Source of the DNA: Salinarchaeum sp. Harcht-Bsk1
GTDB lineage: Archaea > Halobacteriota > Halobacteria > Halobacteriales > Salinarchaeaceae
Assembly: GCF_000403645.1 (NCBI RefSeq)
Contig: NC_021313.1
Span: forward strand, 620,001-684,000
Reading direction: 5' to 3'
DNA: 64,000 nt
This document shows, in pieces, positions 52,878 through 61,746 of this stretch. The notes under the pieces are model-generated. The model was not told the DNA's origin. It saw only the letters and a list, made by a program, of their open reading frames with translations, and made no database searches. Made by a program: the position numbers and the translations under genes. The number at the start of each line of letters is the position of its first letter. Within the stretch, counting starts at the first letter, position 1.

Positions 52878-52964
52878 CGATCTAACGCAACCGTCCTCGT
52901 CGACGGCGATCAACCGCATCCGTCTCCGTCGACGGCGAGCGAACTCGGTGGCCTCGGGCGACGG
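52878..52964. repeat. Degenerate 29-bp tandem repeat
   Basis: Three 29-bp units start at 52878, 52907 and 52936, each beginning CGA and ending CGACGG; units 1 and 2 are the most alike. They lie directly after the stop codon of the isoprenyl synthase gene (52973), in the 257-bp space before the MFS gene. Confidence 0.7.
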
Positions 52965-52972
52965 CAGCCAAA

Positions 52973-54037
52973 TCAGACGTCCCTGTCGACGACGAACTTC
53001 GTGAAGGCACGGAGGTCCGCCTCCGGGCCCTCCGCGAGGTCGAGGTCGTCGAGTTGCCCCCTGGCGTCGCTCGCGAGGTCGAGCGCCGTCTCGCGAGCGA
53101 AAGCGACGCTGTCGGCCGACTGGAGGATCTCGATCGCCTCGAGAATTTCGTCGCCGGAGTTCTCGTCCGCCGCGAGGATCGCGGCGAGTCGCTCCGCCTC
53201 CTCGGCCGGCGCGTGCTCGATGGCGTGGATCGCCATGAGCGTCTTCTTGCCCTCGCGGACGTCGTTGCCGAACTCCTTGCCGAACTCGCCGGCCTCGCCC
53301 AGCGAGTGCTCGACGTCGAGAATGTCGTCGCCGATCTGGAAGGCGATCGAGACCTGCTCCGCGTACCGGGCGACGGCCTCCTCGACCTGTTCGTCCTGGC
53401 CGGTGACGATCGCCGCGAGGCGGGCCACGATGCGACCGAGACAGCCAGTCTTGCACGCACACATCTCGAGGTACTCTGCCTCGTCCATGCGTACCTCCCG
53501 CTCGTTGTGCCAGCAGATGTCCATCCCCTGGCCGAGGTGGGTCCGATTGAGTTCGTGCATGAGCATCTCGTAGGCTCGCAGGCGCGTGTCGGCGCCGAGG
53601 TCGCCGGGGTCGTGCGTGATGATCTTCAGCGGGATGAAGTACATCGCGTTGCCGGCGTTGAGTGCGACGTCCTGGCCGAACTCGTGGTGGAGCGCGGGTT
53701 CGCCGCGGCGCTTCGACGCGCCGTCCTCGACGTCGTCGACGATGATCGTCCCGTTGTGGAGGATCTCGGGGATCGTCGCGTAGGGGAGGTACTCCTCTGG
53801 GTCCTCGCCGAAGGCGTCGACGAGCACGAGGAAGAGCACCGCGCGCCAGCGTTTGCCGCCCCGATCGAGGAGATCCCAGATGGGATCGGCGAGCGCGGTC
53901 TGGATAGCCTGCGCGTCGTAACTGTAGGTGGGCTCGCCGAAGTACTCCTCGAGGTAGGCTTCGTCGATCTCCCGTGGGAGGACGTCCTCGATGGCCTCGT
54001 CGACCACGGACCGCCACTCGGCGAGGGTCTCCCGCAT
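52973..54037 (-). CDS. idsA: Isoprenyl diphosphate synthase (geranylgeranyl-type)
   Basis: A 354-residue trans-prenyltransferase. First aspartate-rich motif is IIVDDVEDGAS (Asp101, Asp102, Asp105); the GKRWR motif is at about 61-65; the second is GDDILD (237-241). It condenses isopentenyl diphosphate with allylic diphosphates; in halophiles the product supplies archaeal membrane lipids and carotenoids. Acidic as expected. The start at 54037 fits family length. Confidence 0.9.
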   Translation of the reverse strand: MRETLAEWRSVVDEAIEDVLPREIDEAYLEEYFGEPTYSYDAQAIQTALADPIWDLLDRGGKRWRAVLFLVLVDAFGEDPEEYLPYATIPEILHNGTIIVDDVEDGASKRRGEPALHHEFGQDVALNAGNAMYFIPLKIITHDPGDLGADTRLRAYEMLMHELNRTHLGQGMDICWHNEREVRMDEAEYLEMCACKTGCLGRIVARLAAIVTGQDEQVEEAVARYAEQVSIAFQIGDDILDVEHSLGEAGEFGKEFGNDVREGKKTLMAIHAIEHAPAEEAERLAAILAADENSGDEILEAIEILQSADSVAFARETALDLASDARGQLDDLDLAEGPEADLRAFTKFVVDRDV

Positions 54038-54183
54038 ACCAGTGAGTGCAGTGGCGAGGTGCAAAAAGGTTCAGACACAGGCCAGGGGTCCGCGATGGCG
54101 ATATTCGCCGCGATTGCTGGCGATTCCTCGCCCGACGGGCACGGTCCACGGCGCATATAACCCGGGGGAGCATAGCGATCGAC

Positions 54184-54957
54184 ATGAACGAGGCCGTCTC
54201 CGTGATCGGCGTGCCGACGACGGAGGCGGCTGCCCGGCAGGACCTCGTGGACGCCGTGGAAGCCGCTGGCGCGGAGGCTCGTGTTGGGGCGCTCGGCGAC
54301 TTCCTCGCTGCCAGCAGCGATCCTGAATCGTCGGGCGTCGATGCCGTCGTCGCCGTCGGCGGCGACGGAGTACGTGCTGCTGCCACCCGTCGACCGTCGG
54401 TGCCGATCCTCCCGGTCGACGCGGATCCGGGACTCCGGAGCGTCCCCGCCGACGAAGCCGATCGAGCGATCGAGGCCGTCGTCGCAGGGGAGGCGACCAC
54501 CGAGGCGGCACCGCTACTCGAGGTCGCGGTCGACGACGCGATCCACACCACCGCGTACCGCGACGTCACGCTGATCACCGCCGAACCGGCCAAGATATCG
54601 GAGTTCGAGATCGCCCGCGCCGGGGGCGGTCACCTCGACACCGTGCGCGCCGACGGCGTCGTCGTTGCGACGCCCGTCGGGAGTCACGGCTATGCTGCAG
54701 CGGGAGAGGGGCCGTTGCTCGAACCGGGTACAGGGCTGGCGGTCGTTCCCGTCGCGCCGTTCCGCACGGATCGCAATCGATGGGTCGTTCCCGTCGAACG
54801 AGTGACCGTTCGCGTTCAGCGCGACGAGGCCGCGGTCACCGTCGAGGCCGACGGCGAGGTGCTGACGACGGTGGGGCGAGGCGCAACGCTGTCGCTGCGA
54901 CCGGCCGCTACAATGGGGGTCCTCGTGACCGAACAGAGCGTCCGCGGTCCGGCGTAG
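54184..54957 (+). CDS. NAD kinase-like protein
   Basis: A 257-residue ATP-NAD kinase-fold protein. The GGDG motif is at residues 59-62 (AVVAVGGDGVRAA), and the substrate loop reads VVATPVGSHGYAAAGEGP, weaker than the GSTAY of classical NAD kinases. It may phosphorylate NAD or have diverged; haloarchaea often carry a second NADK-like gene. Confidence 0.8.
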   Translation: MNEAVSVIGVPTTEAAARQDLVDAVEAAGAEARVGALGDFLAASSDPESSGVDAVVAVGGDGVRAAATRRPSVPILPVDADPGLRSVPADEADRAIEAVVAGEATTEAAPLLEVAVDDAIHTTAYRDVTLITAEPAKISEFEIARAGGGHLDTVRADGVVVATPVGSHGYAAAGEGPLLEPGTGLAVVPVAPFRTDRNRWVVPVERVTVRVQRDEAAVTVEADGEVLTTVGRGATLSLRPAATMGVLVTEQSVRGPA

Positions 54958-55048
54958 CGTCGGCAGCCCACCGGCTGGCGGTTCTGTCGTCCCGTTCTGG
55001 ACCCACGATTGGAAAGACACTAATGGGACGCCCGCCCTGTCATCGAAC

Positions 55049-55486
55049 ATGGATCCGACCTCGATCTTCGGGCCGCTGGATCTCCTCTATCCGCACGCGG
55101 CGTACGTGCTGTTCGTGCTGGTGTTACTCAACGCCATCACGCGGCAGGTTGCACATCGTCGCCACGTCAGTCAGTACGAGGAGGGCGGCGCCGAGGCGGT
55201 GGCGCGCTTCACTCCGCACACCATCTCGAACGCCCTGTTGTTCCTCGCTGCCGTCTACTACACGACGGTCAAGTTCGAAGCCGGGACGATCGTCGTCGTG
55301 CTCGTCATCGGCGTGATCATCACCGACTTCTTCGAGTTCGAGGCGCGCAAGGCCGAGGCCCGGACGGATCGCTCGCTCGACGTTCCCAAGGGTGCGCTGA
55401 CCGCCTGGGCAGTGGCCGCGACCTACATCAGCTACAAGGCGCTCCGCTTCATCGTCGACCCGCTCTGGGGCGTCATCGGCGGGTGA
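55049..55486 (+). CDS. Small membrane protein near the bc complex locus (DUF7313-like)
   Basis: A 145-residue protein with about four hydrophobic segments. Starts DPTSIFGPLDLLYPHAAYVL. I recall it as a haloarchaeal family (DUF7313) found beside the cytochrome bc genes; function unknown. The neighbour downstream encodes a universal stress protein. Confidence 0.72.
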   Translation: MDPTSIFGPLDLLYPHAAYVLFVLVLLNAITRQVAHRRHVSQYEEGGAEAVARFTPHTISNALLFLAAVYYTTVKFEAGTIVVVLVIGVIITDFFEFEARKAEARTDRSLDVPKGALTAWAVAATYISYKALRFIVDPLWGVIGG

Positions 55487-55636
55487 GGCCGCTCCGAGCG
55501 AGACCCCGCGTCGAGCACCGAGACTGATTCGTTGCGGTCCTTCCTGCGGTCTACTCCGATTCGTCAGCGACGCGACCGATGCGCCCGCCGTTCCGCGGCG
55601 GACAGGTATATGTCCGTCCTGACCCTCGCCTCAGCC

Positions 55637-56140
55637 ATGACGTTCGTCGTCCCGTTCGACGGGTCGGACCTCGCCAAGGCCGCACTGGTCCGTGCGGGCG
55701 CATTCGCGACCGTCCTCGACGAGGACGTGCTCGCCGTCACTGTCATTCCCAAACGCAACGCGGACTACGCTGCCAATCACGGCTGGATCGACCCCGGCAG
55801 CGACTACGACCTCGACACCATCCTGGATCGCCTGGGTTCGCAGGTCGAAGCGTGCTATCCCGCGGCGACGTTCCGCCACGAACTGGTCGACCGCTACGCG
55901 CCCGTCGGAACGATCAAGAACAGGCTCCGGCGCGTCATCCGCGAAGTCGATGCTTCGATGGTCTTCGTGGGGAGCGACAACGCCGGTCGGATGATCACCG
56001 CACTCGGGAGCGTCGGCGGTGGAATTGCGACCGGTGACGACTACGACGTCGTGATCGTGCGGCGCGCCGGCCCCTCGAAGGTGCCCCTCATCGACGACGT
56101 ATCGACGGAACTGGAGGACGTCGAGGACCTCACGGACTGA
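55637..56140 (+). CDS. Universal stress protein (UspA-like)
   Basis: A 167-residue protein of the USP fold: VVPFDGSDLAKAALVRAGA at the start (nucleotide-binding strand), and a C-terminal VGSDNAGRM-type loop that is less perfect than the ATP-binding GxxGxS. Role in stress response is only by family. Confidence 0.82.
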   Translation: MTFVVPFDGSDLAKAALVRAGAFATVLDEDVLAVTVIPKRNADYAANHGWIDPGSDYDLDTILDRLGSQVEACYPAATFRHELVDRYAPVGTIKNRLRRVIREVDASMVFVGSDNAGRMITALGSVGGGIATGDDYDVVIVRRAGPSKVPLIDDVSTELEDVEDLTD

Positions 56141-56271
56141 TCCGGCACGAGGAGGACGGTTTCACCGGACCGACGCAGAGGCCGCTCGTCGGCCACGAGC
56201 AGCGAGACGTTTCCACGGCGCGGAGTATCGACTGGCGATCGAATCGAACGCGTGAGAACAGCGGACGTCGC

Positions 56272-56538
56272 TTACTCGCCGTTGCCGGCGTAGCCAGCGC
56301 GGAGCTCTCGGGCGACCGGGATCAGGATCCAGAACGTGAGCGGGCCCAGAATCATGAACCAGAACATCGCGTCCATCAGCAGGTAGGCCATCTGCTCGTA
56401 GATGTTCGACGCCGGCGACACCGGCGCGGTGAGCTGGCGCCCGCCGAAGCTGGGCGTCCGGTACCAGCCCGCGAGGATCATCCAGATCATCCCGGCGCCG
56501 GAGAGGATCCCGAAGCCCTTGATGAATTCGTCAGCCAT
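56272..56538 (-). CDS. Small membrane protein of the bc operon (DUF7314-like)
   Basis: An 88-residue protein with two hydrophobic helices (about 10-26 and 48-75). Last gene of the bc complex operon, 4 nt after the preceding stop. Probably an accessory subunit; function unknown. Confidence 0.75.
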   Translation of the reverse strand: MADEFIKGFGILSGAGMIWMILAGWYRTPSFGGRQLTAPVSPASNIYEQMAYLLMDAMFWFMILGPLTFWILIPVARELRAGYAGNGE

Positions 56539-56542
56539 TGGC

Positions 56543-56914
56543 TTATCGTTCGTCGTCGCCGTCTTTAGGGTTTCCCATTCCCTCGGCGCGGAACCGTGCA
56601 GCGAAGGCGTAGGTCGCGGCACCGAGGACGATTGCGGCGACGCCGAGGAACGCGATCGGGAGGTTGACGTCCTCGACGGCGCGGCTCGCGCGACCCGTCG
56701 CGGCGTCGAGTGCGATCATCCCCCCGACGACCAGCGCGATCGCGAACAGTGTCGAGAACACCGTGATCGTCTTGTAGAGATCCATCGGGACGACGACCTC
56801 CGGACGGCCGGCGCGCTTGGCGGGCGCGTCGCTCCCGGGTTCTGGGGGTTCGAAAGGATCGTTCGAAGCAGCGTCGGTGGAACGTCGCTCGTCGTCGGTA
56901 CGGTCGTCGGTCAT
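56543..56914 (-). CDS. Membrane protein of the bc operon (DUF7315-like)
   Basis: A 123-residue protein with an acidic, Pro-rich start, then the segment VPMDLYKTITVFSTLFAIAL and a second helix near 85-108. Its ATG is 4 nt after the cytochrome b C-part stop. Accessory bc subunit candidate. Confidence 0.77.
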   Translation of the reverse strand: MTDDRTDDERRSTDAASNDPFEPPEPGSDAPAKRAGRPEVVVPMDLYKTITVFSTLFAIALVVGGMIALDAATGRASRAVEDVNLPIAFLGVAAIVLGAATYAFAARFRAEGMGNPKDGDDER

Positions 56915-56918
56915 CCGG

Positions 56919-57692
56919 CTACCGCGGCGGCCGCAGACGGTAGTACCGACGGTTGAGGTCGTACATGTACCCCTCTTGCATCGATTTGAGCACCGCGTAC
57001 GTGATCGTTCCCGTAACGATCGGGAGCGCGAAGCTCAGCCAGAGCTGCATGTGGCTGGTCAGCAGGGGCACCCGCGTCGCCATCAGGTTCTTGATCGCGA
57101 GCAGGCTCAGCGTGAACGACAGGACGACGCCGAACACGCCCACGGCCGCCCAGAACGGCTCTTCGACGGGCCGTCGCGCACTTCCCTTGTTGAGGAACGG
57201 CACGAGGAACAACATCAGGATGATGGGCCCGTGCAGGAGCACCGCGAACGTGCGGTCCGTGGCGAGCGTCTGGCCGCCGAGGATCGCGAGTTCGAGGTTG
57301 AGCGCCTGCGTCTTGAGGATCCCGAACGACCAGTAGAGGTACCAGTCGGGGAGGATGACCGCGGGCGTCGACGTCGGGTTCGCCGGCGCCTCCAGTGGCG
57401 GTGGCATCAACGCGGCGACGAACAGGATGACGCCCACGAAGAAGCTCGTGATCGAGAGGTTCCGGATCATCTCGTGGGGCCACGCCGGGAAGCCGAGCAC
57501 GTCGCGCTCGACGTAGTCCGAGTCGTCCCGGAGCACCTCGTCCTCGCGGCGAGAACGCTCGAAGTACTCGTAGGTCAGCCGGGAGAGGCCGTCCGTGCGC
57601 TCCTTGCGCTCGCGGAACGACGGCGAGTCGTCCGAAGGCGTAATCGCTCCACCGTCAGTGCGAACCTCGTCGGAATCAGGTGTTTCAGACAT
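56919..57692 (-). CDS. Cytochrome b, C-terminal part (subunit IV-like)
   Basis: A 257-residue protein with a soluble acidic N-terminus (about 1-70) and four hydrophobic helices. The quinol-site motif is PDWY at residues 115-118 (LPDWYLYWSF), in place of the usual PEWY. It corresponds to the C-terminal half of bc1 cytochrome b or to subunit IV of b6f. Starts 7 nt after the stop of the N-terminal part. Confidence 0.92.
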   Translation of the reverse strand: MSETPDSDEVRTDGGAITPSDDSPSFRERKERTDGLSRLTYEYFERSRREDEVLRDDSDYVERDVLGFPAWPHEMIRNLSITSFFVGVILFVAALMPPPLEAPANPTSTPAVILPDWYLYWSFGILKTQALNLELAILGGQTLATDRTFAVLLHGPIILMLFLVPFLNKGSARRPVEEPFWAAVGVFGVVLSFTLSLLAIKNLMATRVPLLTSHMQLWLSFALPIVTGTITYAVLKSMQEGYMYDLNRRYYRLRPPR

Positions 57693-57699
57693 TGGTCGA

Positions 57700-58506
57700 T
57701 CAGTGTGGTTCCGCGATGCCCTGCATCCAGACGATGCCCACGTGGATCGCGATCAGGCTGGTGACCACGAACGGCAACACGAACACGTGGAGGATGTACA
57801 TCCGCATGAGCGTCGGTGCCCCTGGCGAGAACCCGCCGAAGAGCAGCTGTGCTGCCCACTCGCCGATGAGCGGCACCGACAGCGCCATCTCCAGCCCGAT
57901 CTGTGCTGCCCAGAACGCCAGCTGGTTCCAGGGCAGCACGTAGCCGGAGTACCCGAACAGGAGCGTAAGCAGGATCAAGACGACCCCCAGGATCCAGTTC
58001 AGCTCGCGGGGTTCCTTGTACGCGCCCGTGAAGTAGACGCGGATCATGTGGAGGAAGACTGCTGCGACCATGAACTGGGCCGCCCACCGGTGGATCGACC
58101 GGAGCATGAACCCGAAGTTAAGGTCGGTCTGGATGAACACGATCTGGTTGTACGCGATCGTGGCTTCCTCGCCCGCCGCCGCGGTCGCCGATGGGGAGTA
58201 GTAAAAGCCCAGCAGCGCGCCCGATATCGCGAGTAACACGTACGATATGATCGAGAGTGATCCGAGCGAGTACAGGGGATACCAGTACCAGAACTTGTTG
58301 TCGAGGTTGTACTGCTCGGTGTGGCTCTTGGGCATCTGGAGGTTCGTCTTGTAGTACGCGTCCTCCAGCAGTTCCAGGTAATCGACGAGCCGGAACCGCT
58401 TGTCGAGCCACATCAGCGTGACCAGGTAGGTCCGCTCGACGCGGGAGAGGTCCTTGTTCTGCAGCCAGTCGCCGCGGTCGAACTCGTCGGTGCGTTCCAG
58501 ACTCAT
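57700..58506 (-). CDS. Cytochrome b, N-terminal part (b6-like), heme-binding
   Basis: A 268-residue protein with four main helices. Heme ligands are His139 and His153 in SIHRWAAQFMVAAVFLH (13 residues between) and His240 and His255 in LHVFVLPFVVTSLIAIH (14 between). The 14-residue spacing of the second pair is characteristic of cytochrome b6. The first ~70 residues are cytoplasmic and charged. It carries both b hemes of the quinol-oxidising complex. ATG is 2 nt after the Rieske stop. Confidence 0.94.
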   Translation of the reverse strand: MSLERTDEFDRGDWLQNKDLSRVERTYLVTLMWLDKRFRLVDYLELLEDAYYKTNLQMPKSHTEQYNLDNKFWYWYPLYSLGSLSIISYVLLAISGALLGFYYSPSATAAAGEEATIAYNQIVFIQTDLNFGFMLRSIHRWAAQFMVAAVFLHMIRVYFTGAYKEPRELNWILGVVLILLTLLFGYSGYVLPWNQLAFWAAQIGLEMALSVPLIGEWAAQLLFGGFSPGAPTLMRMYILHVFVLPFVVTSLIAIHVGIVWMQGIAEPH

Positions 58507-58508
58507 TG

Positions 58509-59360
58509 TTATTCAGACCGCGGGAGCGCGATCATGTCCTGTTGGATGATGGCGAACGGGTCGTAGACCGACTGGTGGCACTGGCAGTAGATCTTGTCGC
58601 CCGCGTTGTAGGCCAGCGCGTCGGTCTGGTCGGGGTCCTTGAACCCGGGCACGCAGCAGAAGTGCGTACACTGGTTGTGAACCGCCATGAAGCCGTCGAC
58701 GGTGCTGGCTGCGAGCCAGTCGTCGTTTTCGGCCTTCCGTTCGATGAGCGGACTCCGGATCAGCTGGACCGGGATGCGGTTCTTGGGCTCGAGCTCCGTC
58801 GAGCGCCAGGTGACCTTCGCCGGTTTGCCGACGCCGCCCTCGCCGATGTTGTTGCCCCAGTCGGCGTAGTCCTCGAAGTGCTCCTTGCGAACGGGATCGC
58901 CGGCACTGACCGCGTTGGACTGCCACTCGTAGGCCGGGTTGGCCGTGTAGCGGATCGTGTTGTCGAGGTCCGCGTCGGGCTTGATGGCGGGGTTGTTCTG
59001 GGAGCCACAGTACTGGTACCAGGTCGTGGAGTACGTCCGGCCACCGAGTTCCATCTCCGCGACGGGAACCGGACGGCCGCCGATCTCCTGCATCTCGACC
59101 TCGGGCCAGACACCTTTGAGATTGCCATCGGAGTCGTACTCGAGGGGAATCTGTGGCATCCCGCGCGGCGCCGGGCCCCCGGTCTTCTCGATGCCCATGT
59201 AGTCCGTCGGGCCACCACCGGCTCCCGGGGGCGCGGTGCTGATGTCGACGAGCGACGCGGAGGCGCCGATGACACCCGTGAGTGCGCCGGCACCGACGAC
59301 GCCCTTGACGAAACGCCTGCGATCGGAATCTTCGGGGTATTTGTCGTATGGGTCGTCCAT
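58509..59360 (-). CDS. Rieske iron-sulfur protein of the bc complex
   Basis: A 283-residue protein. The N-terminus has SDRRRFVKGVVGAGALTG, a twin-arginine signal that probably stays as the membrane anchor. The 2Fe-2S ligands are Cys231 and His233 in CTHFCC, and Cys259 and His262 in CQCHQS; Cys236 and Cys261 are placed to form the usual disulfide. The Gly of box 1 (CTHLGC) is Cys here. Passes electrons from quinol to the copper protein. ATG is 2 nt after the preceding gene's stop. Confidence 0.94.
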   Translation of the reverse strand: MDDPYDKYPEDSDRRRFVKGVVGAGALTGVIGASASLVDISTAPPGAGGGPTDYMGIEKTGGPAPRGMPQIPLEYDSDGNLKGVWPEVEMQEIGGRPVPVAEMELGGRTYSTTWYQYCGSQNNPAIKPDADLDNTIRYTANPAYEWQSNAVSAGDPVRKEHFEDYADWGNNIGEGGVGKPAKVTWRSTELEPKNRIPVQLIRSPLIERKAENDDWLAASTVDGFMAVHNQCTHFCCVPGFKDPDQTDALAYNAGDKIYCQCHQSVYDPFAIIQQDMIALPRSE

Positions 59361-59362
59361 GG

Positions 59363-59749
59363 TTACTTCTTGTAGTAGGGGTAGACGGCGCGCTTGAGGT
59401 TCTCGCCGAGGTCGCCCCCGAGCGTGTCGCCGTCGACGCTGTCCTCGGTGACGTAGAGGTCCTCCCACTTGCGACGGCGTTTCTTCACGATCATGACGTC
59501 CGGGAGGAACTCCTTGCGATACAGCGCGAGGATGATGCCGAGGTTGATGAACAGGAGGCCGAGGAGCGTGCCGAGGTAGATGTTCCCGGACTCGCGGATG
59601 CCCCAGCCCTCGACGAGGCCGTAGGTGAACAGGCCGGTGAGCGCGACCTCGATGACCGTCAGGAGGACGATCGCGATCGCCGCAGCGAGACTCTCGCGGG
59701 CGGGCTCGTAGCGGTGAATGTCGCCGTAGTTGCTTCCTTTCGTTGCCAT
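59363..59749 (-). CDS. Two-helix membrane protein of the bc operon (DUF7318-like)
   Basis: A 128-residue protein with two helices (about 22-44 and 55-77), then a basic stretch (KKRRRKWEDLY) and a C-terminal YPYYKK. Located between halocyanin and Rieske genes with 1-2 nt spacers, so it is almost surely a bc complex subunit. Confidence 0.8.
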   Translation of the reverse strand: MATKGSNYGDIHRYEPARESLAAAIAIVLLTVIEVALTGLFTYGLVEGWGIRESGNIYLGTLLGLLFINLGIILALYRKEFLPDVMIVKKRRRKWEDLYVTEDSVDGDTLGGDLGENLKRAVYPYYKK

Positions 59750-59750
59750 G

Positions 59751-60437
59751 TTAGTCCCTCTTGTTCGGTGCCGCGGTGTGGGCGGACTCGCCGTACTTCA
59801 GGAGGTAGAACGTGAACACGAGCGTCACGAAGATGCCCATGAAGGCGAGCGCTCCGACGAAGTGCTTCTGGATGGGAATGCCCATGTGCTCGGGATCCGG
59901 CGGCTCGTACCCGCCGCCACCGGCACCGCCACCAGCGTCGGCGGTGACGGTGATGCTCCCTTCCATGCCGGCGCTTCGGTGTGGCTCACAGTAGTAGTCG
60001 TAGGTTCCTTCGACGGTGAACGTATGCGAATACGTGAACCCAGTGTTCTCGACTGGTGTGTGTCCCTCCCAGTTCGCGCCCTCGGGCTGTCCGTCGGGAA
60101 CGACGTTGTGGGTGTCCGAATCCCACTCCCAGACGACCTGCGTTCCGGGCAGGATTTCGACGTCGGCTGGGTCGAAGACGAGTTCGCCGCCGGGTCCGGC
60201 GGTGATCGTCTGCGTCTGGCCGGCACCGGGGAGGCCGCCGCCGGCACTCTGGTTGCCGCCGTCCGTCTGATTCCCGCCGGTGTCGGTCTGATTCCCGCCG
60301 GACTGCGTCGTGTTACCACCGTCGTCCTGGATGGCGCTCACTCCGCCCTCCGCCGAGGCCGGCGACGCCGCGGCGCTCGCTGCCGTCGCGGCCCCGGCTG
60401 CCCCGCCGGCTGTACGGAGAAAGTCCCGCCGTTTCAT
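59751..60437 (-). CDS. Membrane-anchored halocyanin-like blue copper protein
   Basis: A 228-residue protein. The N-terminus KRRDFLRTAGGAAGAA is a twin-arginine signal. A Gly/Asn/Thr/Gln-rich linker (about 38-70) precedes the plastocyanin-like domain (75-166), whose copper ligands are His110, Cys150, His153 and Met158. Unusually, a transmembrane helix follows at about 192-214, with a short tail. It would accept electrons from Rieske and pass them to a terminal oxidase. First gene of the bc operon with its own leaderless promoter. Confidence 0.9.
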   Translation of the reverse strand: MKRRDFLRTAGGAAGAATAASAAASPASAEGGVSAIQDDGGNTTQSGGNQTDTGGNQTDGGNQSAGGGLPGAGQTQTITAGPGGELVFDPADVEILPGTQVVWEWDSDTHNVVPDGQPEGANWEGHTPVENTGFTYSHTFTVEGTYDYYCEPHRSAGMEGSITVTADAGGGAGGGGYEPPDPEHMGIPIQKHFVGALAFMGIFVTLVFTFYLLKYGESAHTAAPNKRD

Positions 60438-60463
60438 ACAGCCTGACGCTCGGGATTGGTCGC

Positions 60464-60471
60464 GTTTAAAG
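60464..60471 (-). promoter_or_regulatory. TATA element for the halocyanin-bc operon
   Basis: CTTTAAAC (operon direction) lies 27-34 nt before the halocyanin ATG. The spacing is ideal for a leaderless transcript covering the seven genes down to 56272. Confidence 0.6.
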
Positions 60472-60607
60472 CCACCGATGCGATCGGATCCGTCGGGGCT
60501 GTTCGGCGTCTGTGACGAGGTGACGACCCCCTGATTTTGCGGGTCCGGATCCGCCACCTCGCGGATCCGAGTCAACGGCGTGATCGCCACGAATCGATCC
60601 GTACGGG

Positions 60608-61558
60608 TCAGGCCTCACCGCGATCCTCGTCGGTCAACTCTCTGGTCGTCGATTCCGTCGGCAGGAACGCCGGGCGTTCGCCGTCGTCGAGGCCCATCCG
60701 GCGGAGCCGCTCGCGGTACTCCTCCGCACGGAACGCGTCTGACAGGCGGGCGTTCGCGACGGTGGCGAACAGCGTCAGGCCGACGCCGACGAAGACGAAC
60801 CCGATGACGATCGTCACCGCGAGTGCACCCCCGCCGGCGTTGGTCAGCCCAGCCACGCCGGGAGCGCCATAGGAAGCGGCCACCGCGTAGAAGGAAGCGA
60901 TGACGAGGAGGACGCCCGCGAGCGAAAGGACGCCAGCGACGACCTGCATCATCAGGTTCCCGAGTTCGTCGCTCCCCTCCGGGACCTCCTCGGGATGGGG
61001 CAGCAAGTAGTCCTCGTCGGGCATCGGCGCCACGTCGTAGCTCTCCATCGAACAGAGCGCGACGACCGGTTTCGTATCGCGGAGGACGGTGCCGAAGCCC
61101 TCGACGGAGCCGTCGGGCTCGACGAGTGCGTACCCCGAATCTGTGTAGGCCAGGACGCAGGGCTGCCCCTCGTGGGTGACTCGCTCGACGACGGCGAAGA
61201 CGTTCCGTGTCGCGACCCGGTTCTTGAGGTCGGCCTCGACGCGGTCGAGGAGTGCCTCGCCCGTGATCCAGGTATCGGCGTCGAAGGCCACGTCCCACTC
61301 CTCCGGGTCCATCTGCGCCATGTCCGCCGGCCCGAAGTCCTCGAAGTCGTACTCCTCCTCGACGCGCTGGCGGAGTTCGGCGAGTTCCTCGGACTCCTCC
61401 GTCCCGGCGGCCCGCGCTTCGGCGGAATGCCCGTCGGACTCGGCAGCCACCGCACCGTCGTCGAGGGCGTCCGCAGCCTCGCTTCCGGACGCCGCGTCCG
61501 TCGAGGCACCGTCCTTGGACGGAGGATCGGAAGCGGCGGGATCCGGCGAGTCGGTCAT
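60608..61558 (-). CDS. Membrane protein beside the bc operon (DUF7319-like)
   Basis: A 316-residue protein. Residues 1-60 are disordered, Asp/Glu/Ala-rich; 65-200 form an acidic soluble domain with EEYDFEDFGPADMAQMDP; two helices lie at about 205-230 and 243-268; and a basic tail follows. Same strand as the bc operon but 170 bp apart. Function unknown. Confidence 0.75.
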   Translation of the reverse strand: MTDSPDPAASDPPSKDGASTDAASGSEAADALDDGAVAAESDGHSAEARAAGTEESEELAELRQRVEEEYDFEDFGPADMAQMDPEEWDVAFDADTWITGEALLDRVEADLKNRVATRNVFAVVERVTHEGQPCVLAYTDSGYALVEPDGSVEGFGTVLRDTKPVVALCSMESYDVAPMPDEDYLLPHPEEVPEGSDELGNLMMQVVAGVLSLAGVLLVIASFYAVAASYGAPGVAGLTNAGGGALAVTIVIGFVFVGVGLTLFATVANARLSDAFRAEEYRERLRRMGLDDGERPAFLPTESTTRELTDEDRGEA

Positions 61559-61746
61559 TGGGTACCCGTTCGGCCGCGCGTGCCGTTAGGGTGACGGTTC
61601 GTCGTCCTATCCGGCGTGGGCCATCGGTCCACTGATGACCTTCGATGCTGACGAAATTCAGGACGAGATTGGGACTTTCCCCTGAGTTTTCGCGGCCGTA
61701 ACGGCGTCTCGTCTCTGATCGTCTCCTTCGTGTGGTCGTCCTCGCG

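Noticed and set aside
52761-54593. 610-codon open frame on the minus strand over the isoprenyl synthase
   Set aside because: Out of frame with the clear DDVED/DDILD protein on the same strand; composition typical of a shadow frame.
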